A stretch of DNA of 64,000 nucleotides, taken from NCBI GenBank assembly GCA_002439165.1, contig DJTE01000017.1, positions 48,944 through 112,943 on the forward strand, written 5' to 3'. Positions 42,641 to 52,000 of this stretch are shown in pieces; position 1 is the stretch's first letter; every line of letters starts with the position of its first letter. The notes below the pieces were generated by a model that worked only from the letters and a program-made list of their open reading frames with translations, ran no database searches and was not told the origin of the DNA. This DNA comes from Chryseobacterium indologenes (lineage in GTDB: Bacteria; Bacteroidota; Bacteroidia; Flavobacteriales; Weeksellaceae). The position numbers were made by a program, and so were the translations under genes.

Positions 42641-44041
42641 CTATCCTTCCGGATACATGCTGTAAAAATTCGGGAAGCGCATCTGTACGGTGGTTCCGTG
42701 GTTTTCATGGGAACTTACGATCAGTTCTCCCTGATGCATTCTTACGATATTCCGGGCAAGAGGAAGCCCGATTCCGTAACCTTCGTAATTCTTGGTATTG
42801 GAAGCCCTGAAAAAAGGGTCATAGATTTTATTCATTTCCTCTTCAGGAATTCCGATCCCATTGTCTTTTACGATGATGTATACATCTGTATCCGTGGCTC
42901 CCAGCGAAACTTTTACCTGCTGGAAATTAGAGTATTTGCAGCCATTACTGATGATATTGGCAGCAGCGAGGTGAAGAAGCTGTTCGTTACCCTGAACTTT
43001 CAGTTTTTTAGGATTATCCGGAAGCATACTGATGTCCAGATAGATATTATTCCTGGAATCTATTTTTCTTAATGTTTCAATAACATCCCACAGCAGCTGG
43101 TCTATCCTTACCTTGTCCATTTTCTGGATCTTGCCGTCAAAACCGGTTTGCGCGATCATTAATAAAGCTTTGATTTTTTTATCCAGTTTTTCCGCTTCAT
43201 CCAGGATGATTTCCAGGGTTTCTTTGTATTCATCCGCTGTTCTGCTGATGGAAAGAGCGACATCCGCTTCGCCCATAATGGAAGTAAGCGGAGTTCTTAA
43301 TTCATGGGAAACATTTCCGATCAGGTGATTCTGGGTTTCAAAGGAGGTTTCGATGCGGTTAAGCATACCGTTGAAGGTATCCACCAGCTCATTCAGTTCC
43401 TTATTATCAGGCTGTGGCTCCAGCCTGAGGTGAAGGTTTTCGGAGCTGATTTCTTTTACCTTTCCCGTGATTTTCAGAATCGGTTTAAATAAGGTTTTAG
43501 AGAGATAGAAAGAGAAGATCATGCTGAAAAACAGGGACAGCACAATGCAGGTAATCAGCGTCCTTTTTAAAAACCCGAGGTAATAAATAACATAATGGTT
43601 TTTAGCAGAAGCAATGGCGATATAATCTTTATCATCATATCGGAAGGTCTGCCCGATATAATAGAATTCTTTATCGTTGTAATTGGCTTCCCCTTTCCTG
43701 ACGATATTCTTGAAAAAAGAATCCGGGATATGAACTTCCTGGGAGATCTTTCTGAAGTTGGAATCCGAAGGAACGGCAAAAACATAATCCCTTTCCATAG
43801 GAAGTTCCTCATCATTCAGACTGTTGAGAATATAGTTTTCCGGAAGATCGAGGTGGTCTTTACTTTTTTCGATCTGTACGATGGTAGCGGTACGGATTTT
43901 CAGCAGCTCGTAAAATCTCTGATGCGAAAAGTTGACAATTGAAAAGTAAACCAATCCACTGAACAGCAGGATGATGGCGGTAAAAACCAACATCAGAAGC
44001 ACCATCGTTTTGGTCTGATTTGTGACAACTTTATTAAACAT
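42641..44041 (-). CDS. Two-component sensor histidine kinase (HAMP, HisKA, HATPase)
   Basis: 466 residues. Helix 1 at about 12-34, a periplasmic sensor of about 120 residues, helix 2 at about 158-180 and a HAMP linker (SKTLFKPILKITGKVKEISS). HisKA carries His246 in NVSHELRTPLTS. The ATPase domain has AAANIISNGCKYS (N box), DNGIGIPEEEM (G1) and GYGIGLPLARNIVRMHQG (G2). All catalytic boxes are intact. Its regulator is encoded 3 bases upstream on the same strand. The signal is not known. Confidence 0.95.
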   Translation of the reverse strand: MFNKVVTNQTKTMVLLMLVFTAIILLFSGLVYFSIVNFSHQRFYELLKIRTATIVQIEKSKDHLDLPENYILNSLNDEELPMERDYVFAVPSDSNFRKISQEVHIPDSFFKNIVRKGEANYNDKEFYYIGQTFRYDDKDYIAIASAKNHYVIYYLGFLKRTLITCIVLSLFFSMIFSFYLSKTLFKPILKITGKVKEISSENLHLRLEPQPDNKELNELVDTFNGMLNRIETSFETQNHLIGNVSHELRTPLTSIMGEADVALSISRTADEYKETLEIILDEAEKLDKKIKALLMIAQTGFDGKIQKMDKVRIDQLLWDVIETLRKIDSRNNIYLDISMLPDNPKKLKVQGNEQLLHLAAANIISNGCKYSNFQQVKVSLGATDTDVYIIVKDNGIGIPEEEMNKIYDPFFRASNTKNYEGYGIGLPLARNIVRMHQGELIVSSHENHGTTVQMRFPNFYSMYPEG

Positions 44042-44044
44042 CCA

Positions 44045-44752
44045 TTAAGGTTTTTTCAGTACGTAGCCCATTCCTATCACGGTATGAATCAGTTTATTAT
44101 CATCATGACTATCCAGTTTCTTTCTTAAATAATTCACGTAGACATCTACAACATTGGTCCCCAGTTCATAATTAACGCCCCAGACGGCATCCAGAATTTC
44201 TGCTCTGGAAATTACTTTTTCCGGGTTATTCAGAAAGTACAGCAGTAATTTGTATTCCGTAGAAGTAAGGGAAATATCCTCTCCTGCACGGGTCACTTTT
44301 TTGGTATAATCGTTTACAGTAAGATCAGAGAACTGAAATACATACTCATTATCAGGTTCCGGCTCCGCGATTTCCTGAGGTACATGATTATGGCTTCTCC
44401 TTAAAAGAGATTTTACACGGGCCACCAGTTCTATGAATTTAAAAGGTTTCACCAGATAATCATCTCCCCCGCTTTCCAGCCCGAGAACGATATTTTCTGA
44501 AGTTCCCAGTGCCGTTAAAAACAGAATCGGTACACTCTGATTGGTTTTTCTTATTTCTTTGCAGACATCCAGGCCGTTCATTTCCGGCAGCATAATATCC
44601 AGAATAACCAGATCAAAATCATTAGCCTGTACCAGCTGTACGCCTGTACGCCCGTCAAAAGCGACAGAAATTTCGTATCCGTTTTCCTGAAGTCCCTTTT
44701 TAATAAAAGATACTACACTGGTTTCGTCTTCGATGAGAATAATCTTTTTCAT
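44045..44752 (-). CDS. OmpR-family response regulator
   Basis: 235 residues from the ATG at 44752 (MKKIILIEDE); six more codons in frame overlap the promoter and are rejected. Receiver: Glu8-Asp9, phosphoacceptor Asp52 in VILDIMLP, Thr in LFLTALG, Lys in DYLVKPF. The C-terminal winged helix (about 138-235) has the OmpR pattern LTSTEYKLLLYFLNNPEKVI and VDVYVNYLRKKLD. It starts the two-component operon and is translated ahead of the kinase. Confidence 0.95.
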   Translation of the reverse strand: MKKIILIEDETSVVSFIKKGLQENGYEISVAFDGRTGVQLVQANDFDLVILDIMLPEMNGLDVCKEIRKTNQSVPILFLTALGTSENIVLGLESGGDDYLVKPFKFIELVARVKSLLRRSHNHVPQEIAEPEPDNEYVFQFSDLTVNDYTKKVTRAGEDISLTSTEYKLLLYFLNNPEKVISRAEILDAVWGVNYELGTNVVDVYVNYLRKKLDSHDDNKLIHTVIGMGYVLKKP

Positions 44753-44769
44753 TGAAATAAGGAATTTCA

Positions 44770-44777
44770 CAAAAATA
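44770..44777 (-). promoter_or_regulatory. -7 promoter element of the OmpR/HK operon
   Basis: On the minus strand this reads TATTTTTG, matching TAnnTTTG, 17 bases before the ATG at 44752. Confidence 0.6.
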
Positions 44778-44812
44778 GGAAAATTTTTTCTGGAGACGGA
44801 AGAACCGGTTTG

Positions 44813-45292
44813 TTAAAGAATCAGTTCCATCTGTACATCTACACGGTCGTAGCCCGGATTGGTAACCGGCATATGCTGGAATCCAAGTTTTTCATACAGC
44901 TTTATTGCAGGAACAAGAACGGAATTGGTTTCAAGAAATATCTTTTCCGCTTTTAATTCTTTTGCTTTTTCCACCAGGGCATGCCCCAGGAGATGTCCTA
45001 TTTTCTTTCCCCGGGCTTCAGGACTTACCGCCATCTTTGAAAGTTCAAAAGTAAGAGGCTTATCATTTGCCTTTACCAGCGCACATGTTCCCACAGCATT
45101 TCCGTTCAGCAAAGCAAAAACAATATGTCCGCCTTTGTTCAGAATCTGTTCTTCAGGATGATCCAGCAGCTTATAATCTCCTGATTCCATCACAAAAAAG
45201 GTTCTGATCCATTCTTCATTCAGTATTTTAAAGGCCTCTTTATACTGAGGTTCATAAGCGACGATTTTTACTTCATTATTCATATCATTCAT
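44813..45292 (-). CDS. GNAT-family N-acetyltransferase
   Basis: 159 residues. The GNAT core has the acetyl-CoA loop VSPEARGKKIGHLLGHALVEKA (about 94-115, split by position) and the motif-B end IFLETNSVLVPAIKLYEKLGF. N-terminal WIRTFFVMESGDYKLLDHP is a feature of a GNAT subgroup that often sits beside MarR or GntR regulators. Substrate unknown. It starts 14 bases after the MocR gene, so it is likely cotranscribed with it. Confidence 0.9.
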   Translation of the reverse strand: MNDMNNEVKIVAYEPQYKEAFKILNEEWIRTFFVMESGDYKLLDHPEEQILNKGGHIVFALLNGNAVGTCALVKANDKPLTFELSKMAVSPEARGKKIGHLLGHALVEKAKELKAEKIFLETNSVLVPAIKLYEKLGFQHMPVTNPGYDRVDVQMELIL

Positions 45293-45306
45293 CGTTTTAA
45301 ATTTTA

Positions 45307-46722
45307 TTATATTCTGTTTTTAATCATTTTTCCCAGTTTTTCCAGATCACTTTCAACACGGTCGGTCCATTCCAGGGCATAATTCAGGCGCATACAGTTC
45401 TGGTACTGACTGTATTGCGAAAACATTCTTCCCGGTGCGAAATTCACTTTCTGACTAAGCGCTTCATCATACAGATCTTCTGTACAGATTCTTTTATCCA
45501 GTTCCAGCCACAGCATAAAACCTCCTTTGGGTTCCGATATTTTGGTATTATCCGGAAAATACTGCGTCACCGATTTCTGAATCTGAAGGTAATTGGCATA
45601 CAGTTTCTTTCTGAACATCCTCAGATGATGGTCATAACGGCCATGCTCAAGAAAATCGGCTATGACATCTGAAAACAGAGACGGGCCAGAGACCGTCTGA
45701 ACCAGTTTCTGCCGGATGATCTTTTCTTTAAATTTTCCCGGAGCTACCCAGCCCACACGATATCCGGGAGCCAGCGTCTTGGAAACCGAACCGACCCACA
45801 TCACAATTCCGGCTTCATCATAAAATTTACACGGCTTCGGTCTCCCTGCTCCGAAATAAATATTTCCGTACACATCATCTTCAACCAGCGGAACATTATG
45901 TTCGGTAAGCATCTTCACCAGCTTTTTTTTATTTTCATCCGGCATCTGGAAGCCTAAAGGATTGTTGTAATTCACCACAAAACAGCATGCAGAAAGATCG
46001 GGAAGCACTTTTTTCAAGGCATCCAGATCCACGCCGCTAATGGGATGGGTAGGAATTTCCACTGCTTTCAGTCCCAGCAGCTGAATCGCCTGAAGTATTC
46101 CAAAATAAACAGGGCTTTCCACGGCAACGGAATCTCCCGGCCTGGTAACGGCCATCAGACAGTTATATACTCCGTTCATGGCTCCGGAAGTGATTACCAG
46201 ATCATCTTCGGTAATCTTCCCTTCCATCACGATAGACCATTTGGCTATTTCACGGCGGAGACGCTCACTTCCCTGCACCGGCTCATAATTGGTTCCGCTG
46301 TCATGTTTTCTCTTCATCACATCAATCATGCATTTCTTCATCTTAGCCACAGGAAGAAGGCTTTTCCCCGGAATTCCCAATGCAAACTGAGTGACATCCG
46401 TCCCATCAATGGTTCCGAATACTTTCCCAATAAGATCTTCCGGGGTATTTTCACCTTCTGAAGTCTTCATTTTTCCCACGGAAGGCAGTGCCAGTTTCCG
46501 TTGGGAAGTCTGGCTTACATAATATCCGTATTTAGGGCGAGACTCTACCAGGGAACGGCTTTCCAGCTCCATATATGCCTGCTTTACCGTATTTAAGCTG
46601 ACATTATATAATTTCTGGGCACTTCTCAGCGAAGGCAGTCTGTCTCCAAACTGTAAGGTTTCACTTTTGATCTGCTCGGTAACGGAATTGGCTATTTTAA
46701 GATACAGAACATCTTTAGACAT
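45307..46722 (-). CDS. MocR-family regulator (GntR winged helix fused to PLP aminotransferase domain)
   Basis: 471 residues. An N-terminal GntR winged helix (about 1-75; LPSLRSAQKLYNVSLNTVKQ) is followed by a fold-type-I aminotransferase domain. The PLP-binding Lys is in VSKTLAPGYRVGW (about residue 313), with YNNPLGFQMP and EDDVYGNIYF upstream. MocR proteins such as GabR and PdxR sense amines or PLP through this domain. It lies between a hypothetical gene and a GNAT gene on one strand. Direct repeats near 47179 and 47209 are candidate operators. Confidence 0.93.
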   Translation of the reverse strand: MSKDVLYLKIANSVTEQIKSETLQFGDRLPSLRSAQKLYNVSLNTVKQAYMELESRSLVESRPKYGYYVSQTSQRKLALPSVGKMKTSEGENTPEDLIGKVFGTIDGTDVTQFALGIPGKSLLPVAKMKKCMIDVMKRKHDSGTNYEPVQGSERLRREIAKWSIVMEGKITEDDLVITSGAMNGVYNCLMAVTRPGDSVAVESPVYFGILQAIQLLGLKAVEIPTHPISGVDLDALKKVLPDLSACCFVVNYNNPLGFQMPDENKKKLVKMLTEHNVPLVEDDVYGNIYFGAGRPKPCKFYDEAGIVMWVGSVSKTLAPGYRVGWVAPGKFKEKIIRQKLVQTVSGPSLFSDVIADFLEHGRYDHHLRMFRKKLYANYLQIQKSVTQYFPDNTKISEPKGGFMLWLELDKRICTEDLYDEALSQKVNFAPGRMFSQYSQYQNCMRLNYALEWTDRVESDLEKLGKMIKNRI

Positions 46723-46766
46723 TGGATTCAGGTTTTAAGTAAATGTACAATTTTCCCAACGCTTTA

Positions 46767-47132
46767 TTAAAAATCCAGCCAGTCAGCCATACTTTTAATA
46801 CTGCTTTTCAGCTGTTCCGGATTCCTGAAATTGGGAGTGGTGTTCTGTTTGAAATAACTTTCAGCCCTGACTGTAAAATTTCGTTTTTCCGGCTCTGTAA
46901 CTATTTTTGCACAGTGAATCTTAAAGGCAGTTTTTCCTTTTTCATTGATAACAAGACTGGCAAACATGATGATTCCGTCTTTCTTTTTAGCCAAAAGAAA
47001 AGGAATTCCGAAATCTGCGCCGGCAGCCCGGGCAGACTGGGTCTGCAGAAATACATTCTTCAATGCCGGCATATCTGAAATATATACCTCAGCATATTGA
47101 ATCTGCTCCTGATATTGAACTGTTGTTTCCAT
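46767..47132 (-). CDS. Hypothetical protein upstream of the MocR gene
   Basis: 121 residues, no signal peptide or membrane helix. It looks like a small folded alpha/beta protein (AEVYISDMPALKNVFLQTQS, LLAKKKDGIIMFASLVINEK). No family recognised. It has a -7 element 23 bases upstream and is followed 44 bases later by the MocR-type gene, so it may be the regulated first gene of that unit. Confidence 0.7.
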   Translation of the reverse strand: METTVQYQEQIQYAEVYISDMPALKNVFLQTQSARAAGADFGIPFLLAKKKDGIIMFASLVINEKGKTAFKIHCAKIVTEPEKRNFTVRAESYFKQNTTPNFRNPEQLKSSIKSMADWLDF

Positions 47133-47154
47133 CGTATTTTCTTCTTTAGCTAAA

Positions 47155-47162
47155 CAAAATTA
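47155..47162 (-). promoter_or_regulatory. -7 promoter element of the 46767-47132 gene
   Basis: On the minus strand this reads TAATTTTG, matching TAnnTTTG. Confidence 0.55.
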
Positions 47163-47178
47163 TGGAGTATTCAACACC

Positions 47179-47217
47179 GGATACAGATACAGAAGTATAC
47201 AATATTATGGATACAGA
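47179..47217 (-). promoter_or_regulatory. Candidate MocR operator: direct repeats
   Basis: GGATACAGA occurs at 47179-47187 and again at 47209-47217, 30 bases apart, with GATACAG and AGTATAC copies between. They lie just upstream of the -7 element of the gene preceding the MocR gene. Direct repeats are the usual MocR target type; assignment is inference. Confidence 0.4.
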
Positions 47218-47316
47218 CTGAATATGATCTGCTGACATGTAGATTAAAGGCTGAAAGATGGAAGAAAGGAGGATAGAAGTTACTTCTTCCGGCTTCAGGC
47301 TTTTATAAAACAGAAA

Positions 47317-48717
47317 TTATTTTTTGATAAACTTTGAATTGTAAATTAATTTGTCCTTTGATTCAAGCTTTATCAGGTAAGAACCTGTAACGAGGGTGGA
47401 AACATTTACAGAATTTTCAGAAACACTTTGCAATGACACCAGCTTTCCGCTCATATCATAAATGGTCACTTTTTCAATAGGAATATTTTTTGCCCAGAAA
47501 ATTTTATCATCGGCAGGGTTGGGATATAAAATAATATCAGACAGTTCAAATTCTGTCTCGGAAGTGGAGGCTCTTGGACATTGAAAAATAAGAAGAGGCT
47601 GTGAAGATGAAGCAGGAACACCGCCGTTCCAAAGATTCCCATAACCACCCCAGGCCCAGACAGATCCATCCGCTTTCTGTGCAAGTGAAATGCAATGACC
47701 TCCGTATACTTTTACCCAATCTATATCATTTCCCACCTGTACAGGAGATAGCGAGTGAGCAGGTGTTATAATAGCTCCTGTGTAATCCCAGCATCCTCTT
47801 CCCCATCCCCATAATGTTCCGTTACTTTTAATCCCGACAGAATAACTCTGCCCTGCAGCAATATCCTTCCAGGTATCTGTTCCTATCTGCACGGGACTCT
47901 GAACAAAAGTGCCCGCTCCGTTTCCTACGGCCCCCTCAACATTATCACCCCAACCCCATAAAGTATTATTGGTTTTTAAAGCCAGTGTAAAGTCTCCCGA
48001 AGCAGAAGTAAATACTTTCTTCCAGTTGGTATCTGTACCGATCTGTGTAAAATTGGTAACGCACATGTTCTCGCCATATCCAATTCCTAAACCATATCCT
48101 GAATTTCTTCCTCTTGCCCATAATGTCCCGTCTTTTTTTATGGCAAAAGTTCTTGCGCTTCCAGCGGTTATATCTTCCCAGCTATTATCCGGACTTAACT
48201 GTATAGGCTGAACATAATAGTTATTGGGATAAGGATTTGCCGGGGTGGCATGCAGTTCACAGGCGGAATTATTTCCCCATCCCCAAAGTGTGCCGTTATT
48301 TTTCAAGGCGATTGTATGTACAGTTCCTGCCGTTACTTTTCTCCAGTCTGTATCAGAACCCACCTGTACAGGAGTATGCCGGTCTATAATGGTTCCGTCT
48401 CCTACCTGCGATCTCATATTTCTGCCCCATCCGTATATTTTACCGTCTGCCGTTAATCCTACGGTATGACTTAATCCGTGAAAAACGGTGGCAAAATCCG
48501 GTGTGACCGGACGCTGATAGGGAGTATTCTGGTCCTGAAAATTTCCTGTACCGGCCTGCCCGAAACCATTTTGTCCCCAGGTATATATTTTACCGTCTGT
48601 TGTAAAAATTGAAATGGTAGTATAGGTAATCGAGATATCTTTTACACAGTAATCTTTTTGAGCGGACAGATTCTGTAAGGCTCCGAAAAGAGCAAGGCAA
48701 AAGTAAAGTTTTTTCAT
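47317..48717 (-). CDS. Secreted RCC1-repeat protein with type IX sorting domain
   Basis: 466 residues. A signal peptide (MKKLYFCLALFGALQNLSA) is followed by at least six RCC1-type blades (about 45-385) with the recurring WGWGxN and AGxxHTxALKxNGTLW patterns, as in VHTIALKNNGTLWGWGNNS. The C-terminal ~75 residues (ILYPNPADDKIFW, VTIYDMSGKLV, GSYLIKLESKDKLI) are a type A T9SS sorting domain. The propeller is thus exported and probably cleaved and attached at the surface. The ligand is unknown. Confidence 0.93.
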   Translation of the reverse strand: MKKLYFCLALFGALQNLSAQKDYCVKDISITYTTISIFTTDGKIYTWGQNGFGQAGTGNFQDQNTPYQRPVTPDFATVFHGLSHTVGLTADGKIYGWGRNMRSQVGDGTIIDRHTPVQVGSDTDWRKVTAGTVHTIALKNNGTLWGWGNNSACELHATPANPYPNNYYVQPIQLSPDNSWEDITAGSARTFAIKKDGTLWARGRNSGYGLGIGYGENMCVTNFTQIGTDTNWKKVFTSASGDFTLALKTNNTLWGWGDNVEGAVGNGAGTFVQSPVQIGTDTWKDIAAGQSYSVGIKSNGTLWGWGRGCWDYTGAIITPAHSLSPVQVGNDIDWVKVYGGHCISLAQKADGSVWAWGGYGNLWNGGVPASSSQPLLIFQCPRASTSETEFELSDIILYPNPADDKIFWAKNIPIEKVTIYDMSGKLVSLQSVSENSVNVSTLVTGSYLIKLESKDKLIYNSKFIKK

Positions 48718-48743
48718 GTTTATATAGTTATCCGGTTATTTCC

Positions 48744-48751
48744 CAAATTTA
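48744..48751 (-). promoter_or_regulatory. -7 promoter element of the RCC1 gene
   Basis: On the minus strand this reads TAAATTTG, matching TAnnTTTG, 26 bases before the ATG. Confidence 0.6.
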
Positions 48752-48954
48752 TGAAAAATATTAATCCATAAACAAAAACCAATGAAAAACACATAACATT
48801 AATCAACATAACCAATAAAACATTGATTTTTTCATATTCCTGATAAAGCTTTTCTGACTGATACAGGTTTGAAATCAGAAGCCGGAAGAGAGCAGTTATG
48901 AGATTACTATAAGCTTCCCCCATCTTCCTGCCTCATCCGCACTCAGATTAATTT

Positions 48955-48992
48955 AATAAAAAACAGACTGTCCCTTACCGGAACAGCCTGTC
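48955..48992 (-). terminator. Terminator after the large ATPase gene
   Basis: ACAGACTGTCCC (48963-48974) pairs with GGAACAGCCTGT (48980-48991) with two G-T wobbles; on the minus strand a TTTTTT run follows. It starts 23 bases beyond the ATPase stop. Confidence 0.75.
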
Positions 48993-49014
48993 TGGAAATA
49001 TTTAAATTTCATGG

Positions 49015-52000
49015 TTATAGTTCTGTTTTTCTTAAAACCTCTTTAATGCCTTCCAATCCGTCTCCGAACTGGGCAAGAAGAGCTACGATCTGAGACATCC
49101 TGTCGTTTTCTCCCAGCCCTTTTATGGTTTTATTTTTTACAAATGTCTTTTTAATCTCATTCCAGCGCTTATTTTCTTCTTCAGAAATTGTCCCGATCAG
49201 TTCCTTCAGCTTCAGCATATTGGCTTCCGCACCGGTTGTGAGAGTCTGGGATTCATTCTGATAATGGTCCAGAACGATCTGAATAACTTCATTCTTTTTC
49301 AGGATCGGCTGGATCTGTGCGATCAGCTTGTTCATATTACGGTAGGAGCCCTGAAGCTTGAACGGCGGCTCATTTCTGTAATCATCAGACATGGCTGCAG
49401 ACGCAATATATTCCCGGTTCACTTTAAGGATCATGTCTCTTACCGTGACTGTATTTTCGAGTACTGCCCTGAAGTCTGCAATCTCACCGGAACTGAAATT
49501 TCCCTTGAGGTTATCTGCCGGATTATTCGTTAAAACACACTCGTACAGCTCATAAAGGTTATCAATTCCCGGCTGTGTAAGCCTTGTAAGGTACTCATTA
49601 GACATCAGTGAATTCTCGATAAGACTCAGATCGAAAAGATCTGTCCTTGCTCCTGAAATTTCCCCGAGATTATAGGTATCCGAGCGGTTGGCCAGCATAT
49701 CCGGGATTTTAAACTTCTCTCCGTTTTCCGTGTACGGGTTGCCTGCCATCACCAGGCAGAATCTTTTGGAACGGAGGTCATAGGTTTTGCTTTCGCCGTT
49801 GTAAATACCTTCAATTTTTCTCTGTCCGTCGGCAAGGGAAATAAATTTCTGAAGAAATTCCGGATTGCAGTGCTGAATATCATCCAGATACAGCATGACA
49901 TTATCTCCCATTTCCAGGGCAAGGTTCAGTTTTTCAAGTTCCTGTCTTGCTCCTGCATTTCTGGCTTCCGAAGGGTCTGTGGAAAGAATATCATACCCCA
50001 AAGACGGTCCGTTGATCTTCATAAAAACCAGTCCCATTCTTTCTGCCATATATTCCATAAGGGTTGTCTTTCCATAGCCCGGAGGCGATACCAGAAGAAG
50101 CATTCCCATGCGGTCGGTTCTTTTATCGGAACCTGCCGTTCCCAGCTGTTTTGCAAGGTTGGCTCCTATCAGCGGGAAATAAACATCATTGATCAGCTTA
50201 TTCCTCACAAATGAACTGAGCACCTGAGGCTGAAAAGTATCCAGCTTCAGGGCTTTTTTCTTTTCACCTACCCAATTGTATTTCAGCTCCTGAAGTTTTT
50301 TATATTTCGGAACGGTAATGTTATTGAAATAGCTTAAACGGGAAGCAAATTCAAAATAATTAAGGGTATATTCCGTATCTTTTTCCAGGGACTTAAGATC
50401 TTTTACTGTTGATTCATAGGAAACATGTCTGATATTTTTCGGATCAAACTGCCGGGTGATCAGGAATGCGGCAGCTTCACGGATTACATTTTCATCCGCG
50501 GCAGGATCAAATGCTTTCAGGGCACTTTCGGCTGTATAATAGCAGGCGGAAGGATATACATACATCGCTTTGATCTGTTCTATGAACTCCAGGTCTTTGC
50601 CTTTTTCTTTCAGCTCTTTTAAAAACAGTTCATACAATGCTCCCGCCTGTTCTGTGATAAGGAAATTCTCACGGTTTTCCTGCTTCAGGTATAAGGCGGC
50701 ATTGTAACAATCCATATTGTTTAAAAACTGAGTTTCCGAAGCAAAAGTTCTGATCTCTTCTGACAGGTCTTTCAGGAGATATTCAAATCCCTGAACATTG
50801 GCAAATGAACGGGAAATAATTTCCGCAGCATCAAACTGTCTGATGTAATATTCTTTTCTTTCTTCTTTTAAAAAGAACCAGAACAGCTGGGCAAGAGCTC
50901 TTTCACCGGCGGAAAACCTCATCAGCCCAAGCTCGTTGTGTATCTGCTGAAGTTTTGAAACAATCACCAGGGCATCTTTATCATGAACTCCCTTTACGAG
51001 ACCTTCCCCAAAATGAGCGGCCGTAAATTCCTGCACTGCTGTTTCATTTTCCGGTTCTGTCGCTACTTTTTTACGGGCTGAAAATACATTCCATGCCAGG
51101 TATTCGAATCTTTTCACCTGAGCGTTTTCTGAAACGAATTCCTGATTCCATACCTCTCTGAAGTCCTCTGTGGTATCAAAGTGAAGCGGCTCGTAGAAAC
51201 TTGTTCCTGTAAGATGGTAATAATACTGCGCATTTCTGAGAACAAGGGTAAGGTCCAGTTTCTGCCGGTTGACAGCAAATTGATAATCTCCCAATGCAAT
51301 GACGTTTTCTCCGTCTACATAGATTTCTTTTTTATCTTTCAGCTTTCTTACCGCTTCCTGCCGGGATGTTTTTAAAAGAGTCTGAATTTCTTCAGATTTG
51401 GCAGAATCTTCCAGCTCGGCAAGCTGCCTGGCCAGATCTCTCACTTTTTCAACCATCAGGTCTGAGGCAAAATAGCCATTGATCTCATTTTCAGAATCGA
51501 AAGACTCAGCTTTGGTCTGCACCGATTTCAGGATTCTCTGAGCGGCTTCAAAAAGGTTCTGGGTTCTTTTGTTGCGGGTTTCGGTAAGCTGTACTCTTTT
51601 ATTCTGGAAGTGTCCGTAGATCTCTTCTCTCTTTTCCTCAATTTTCCGGATGAATTCTTCAAAATCGACGAATTTGGTTCCCATTTCTTCCAGCTGAATG
51701 GAAAGTTTGGTCAGGTATTCGTCACATTTTTCAGGGGTCTGGGAAAGTTCCAGGAAGTTAATAACAGCCTGATCAAACAAGGTGATCTGTGCCTGAAAAT
51801 CTGAAGCCAGTTCTTTTCCGGAGATCTCTCTTTTTCTTTTTCCGAGCTCCAGTCTTTCCTGGTTGAGACGGGCGAAGATCTGGGAAATGTTTTCAATGAT
51901 CTGGGTAGACTGCGAGGTGTCTTCTATTTTAAGGTTGTTCACAATATCTACCAGCAGTTCAAGCTGTCCGGAAAGGGTATTGATATTTTCTTCAATCGTT

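Noticed and set aside
42599..43072. Plus-strand ORF of 157 codons.
   Set aside because: Shadow of the histidine kinase ATPase domain on the other strand.
48720..48923. Minus-strand ORF of 67 codons just upstream of the RCC1 gene.
   Set aside because: The RCC1 promoter (48744-48751) lies inside it, and it has no recognisable features beyond one hydrophobic stretch.
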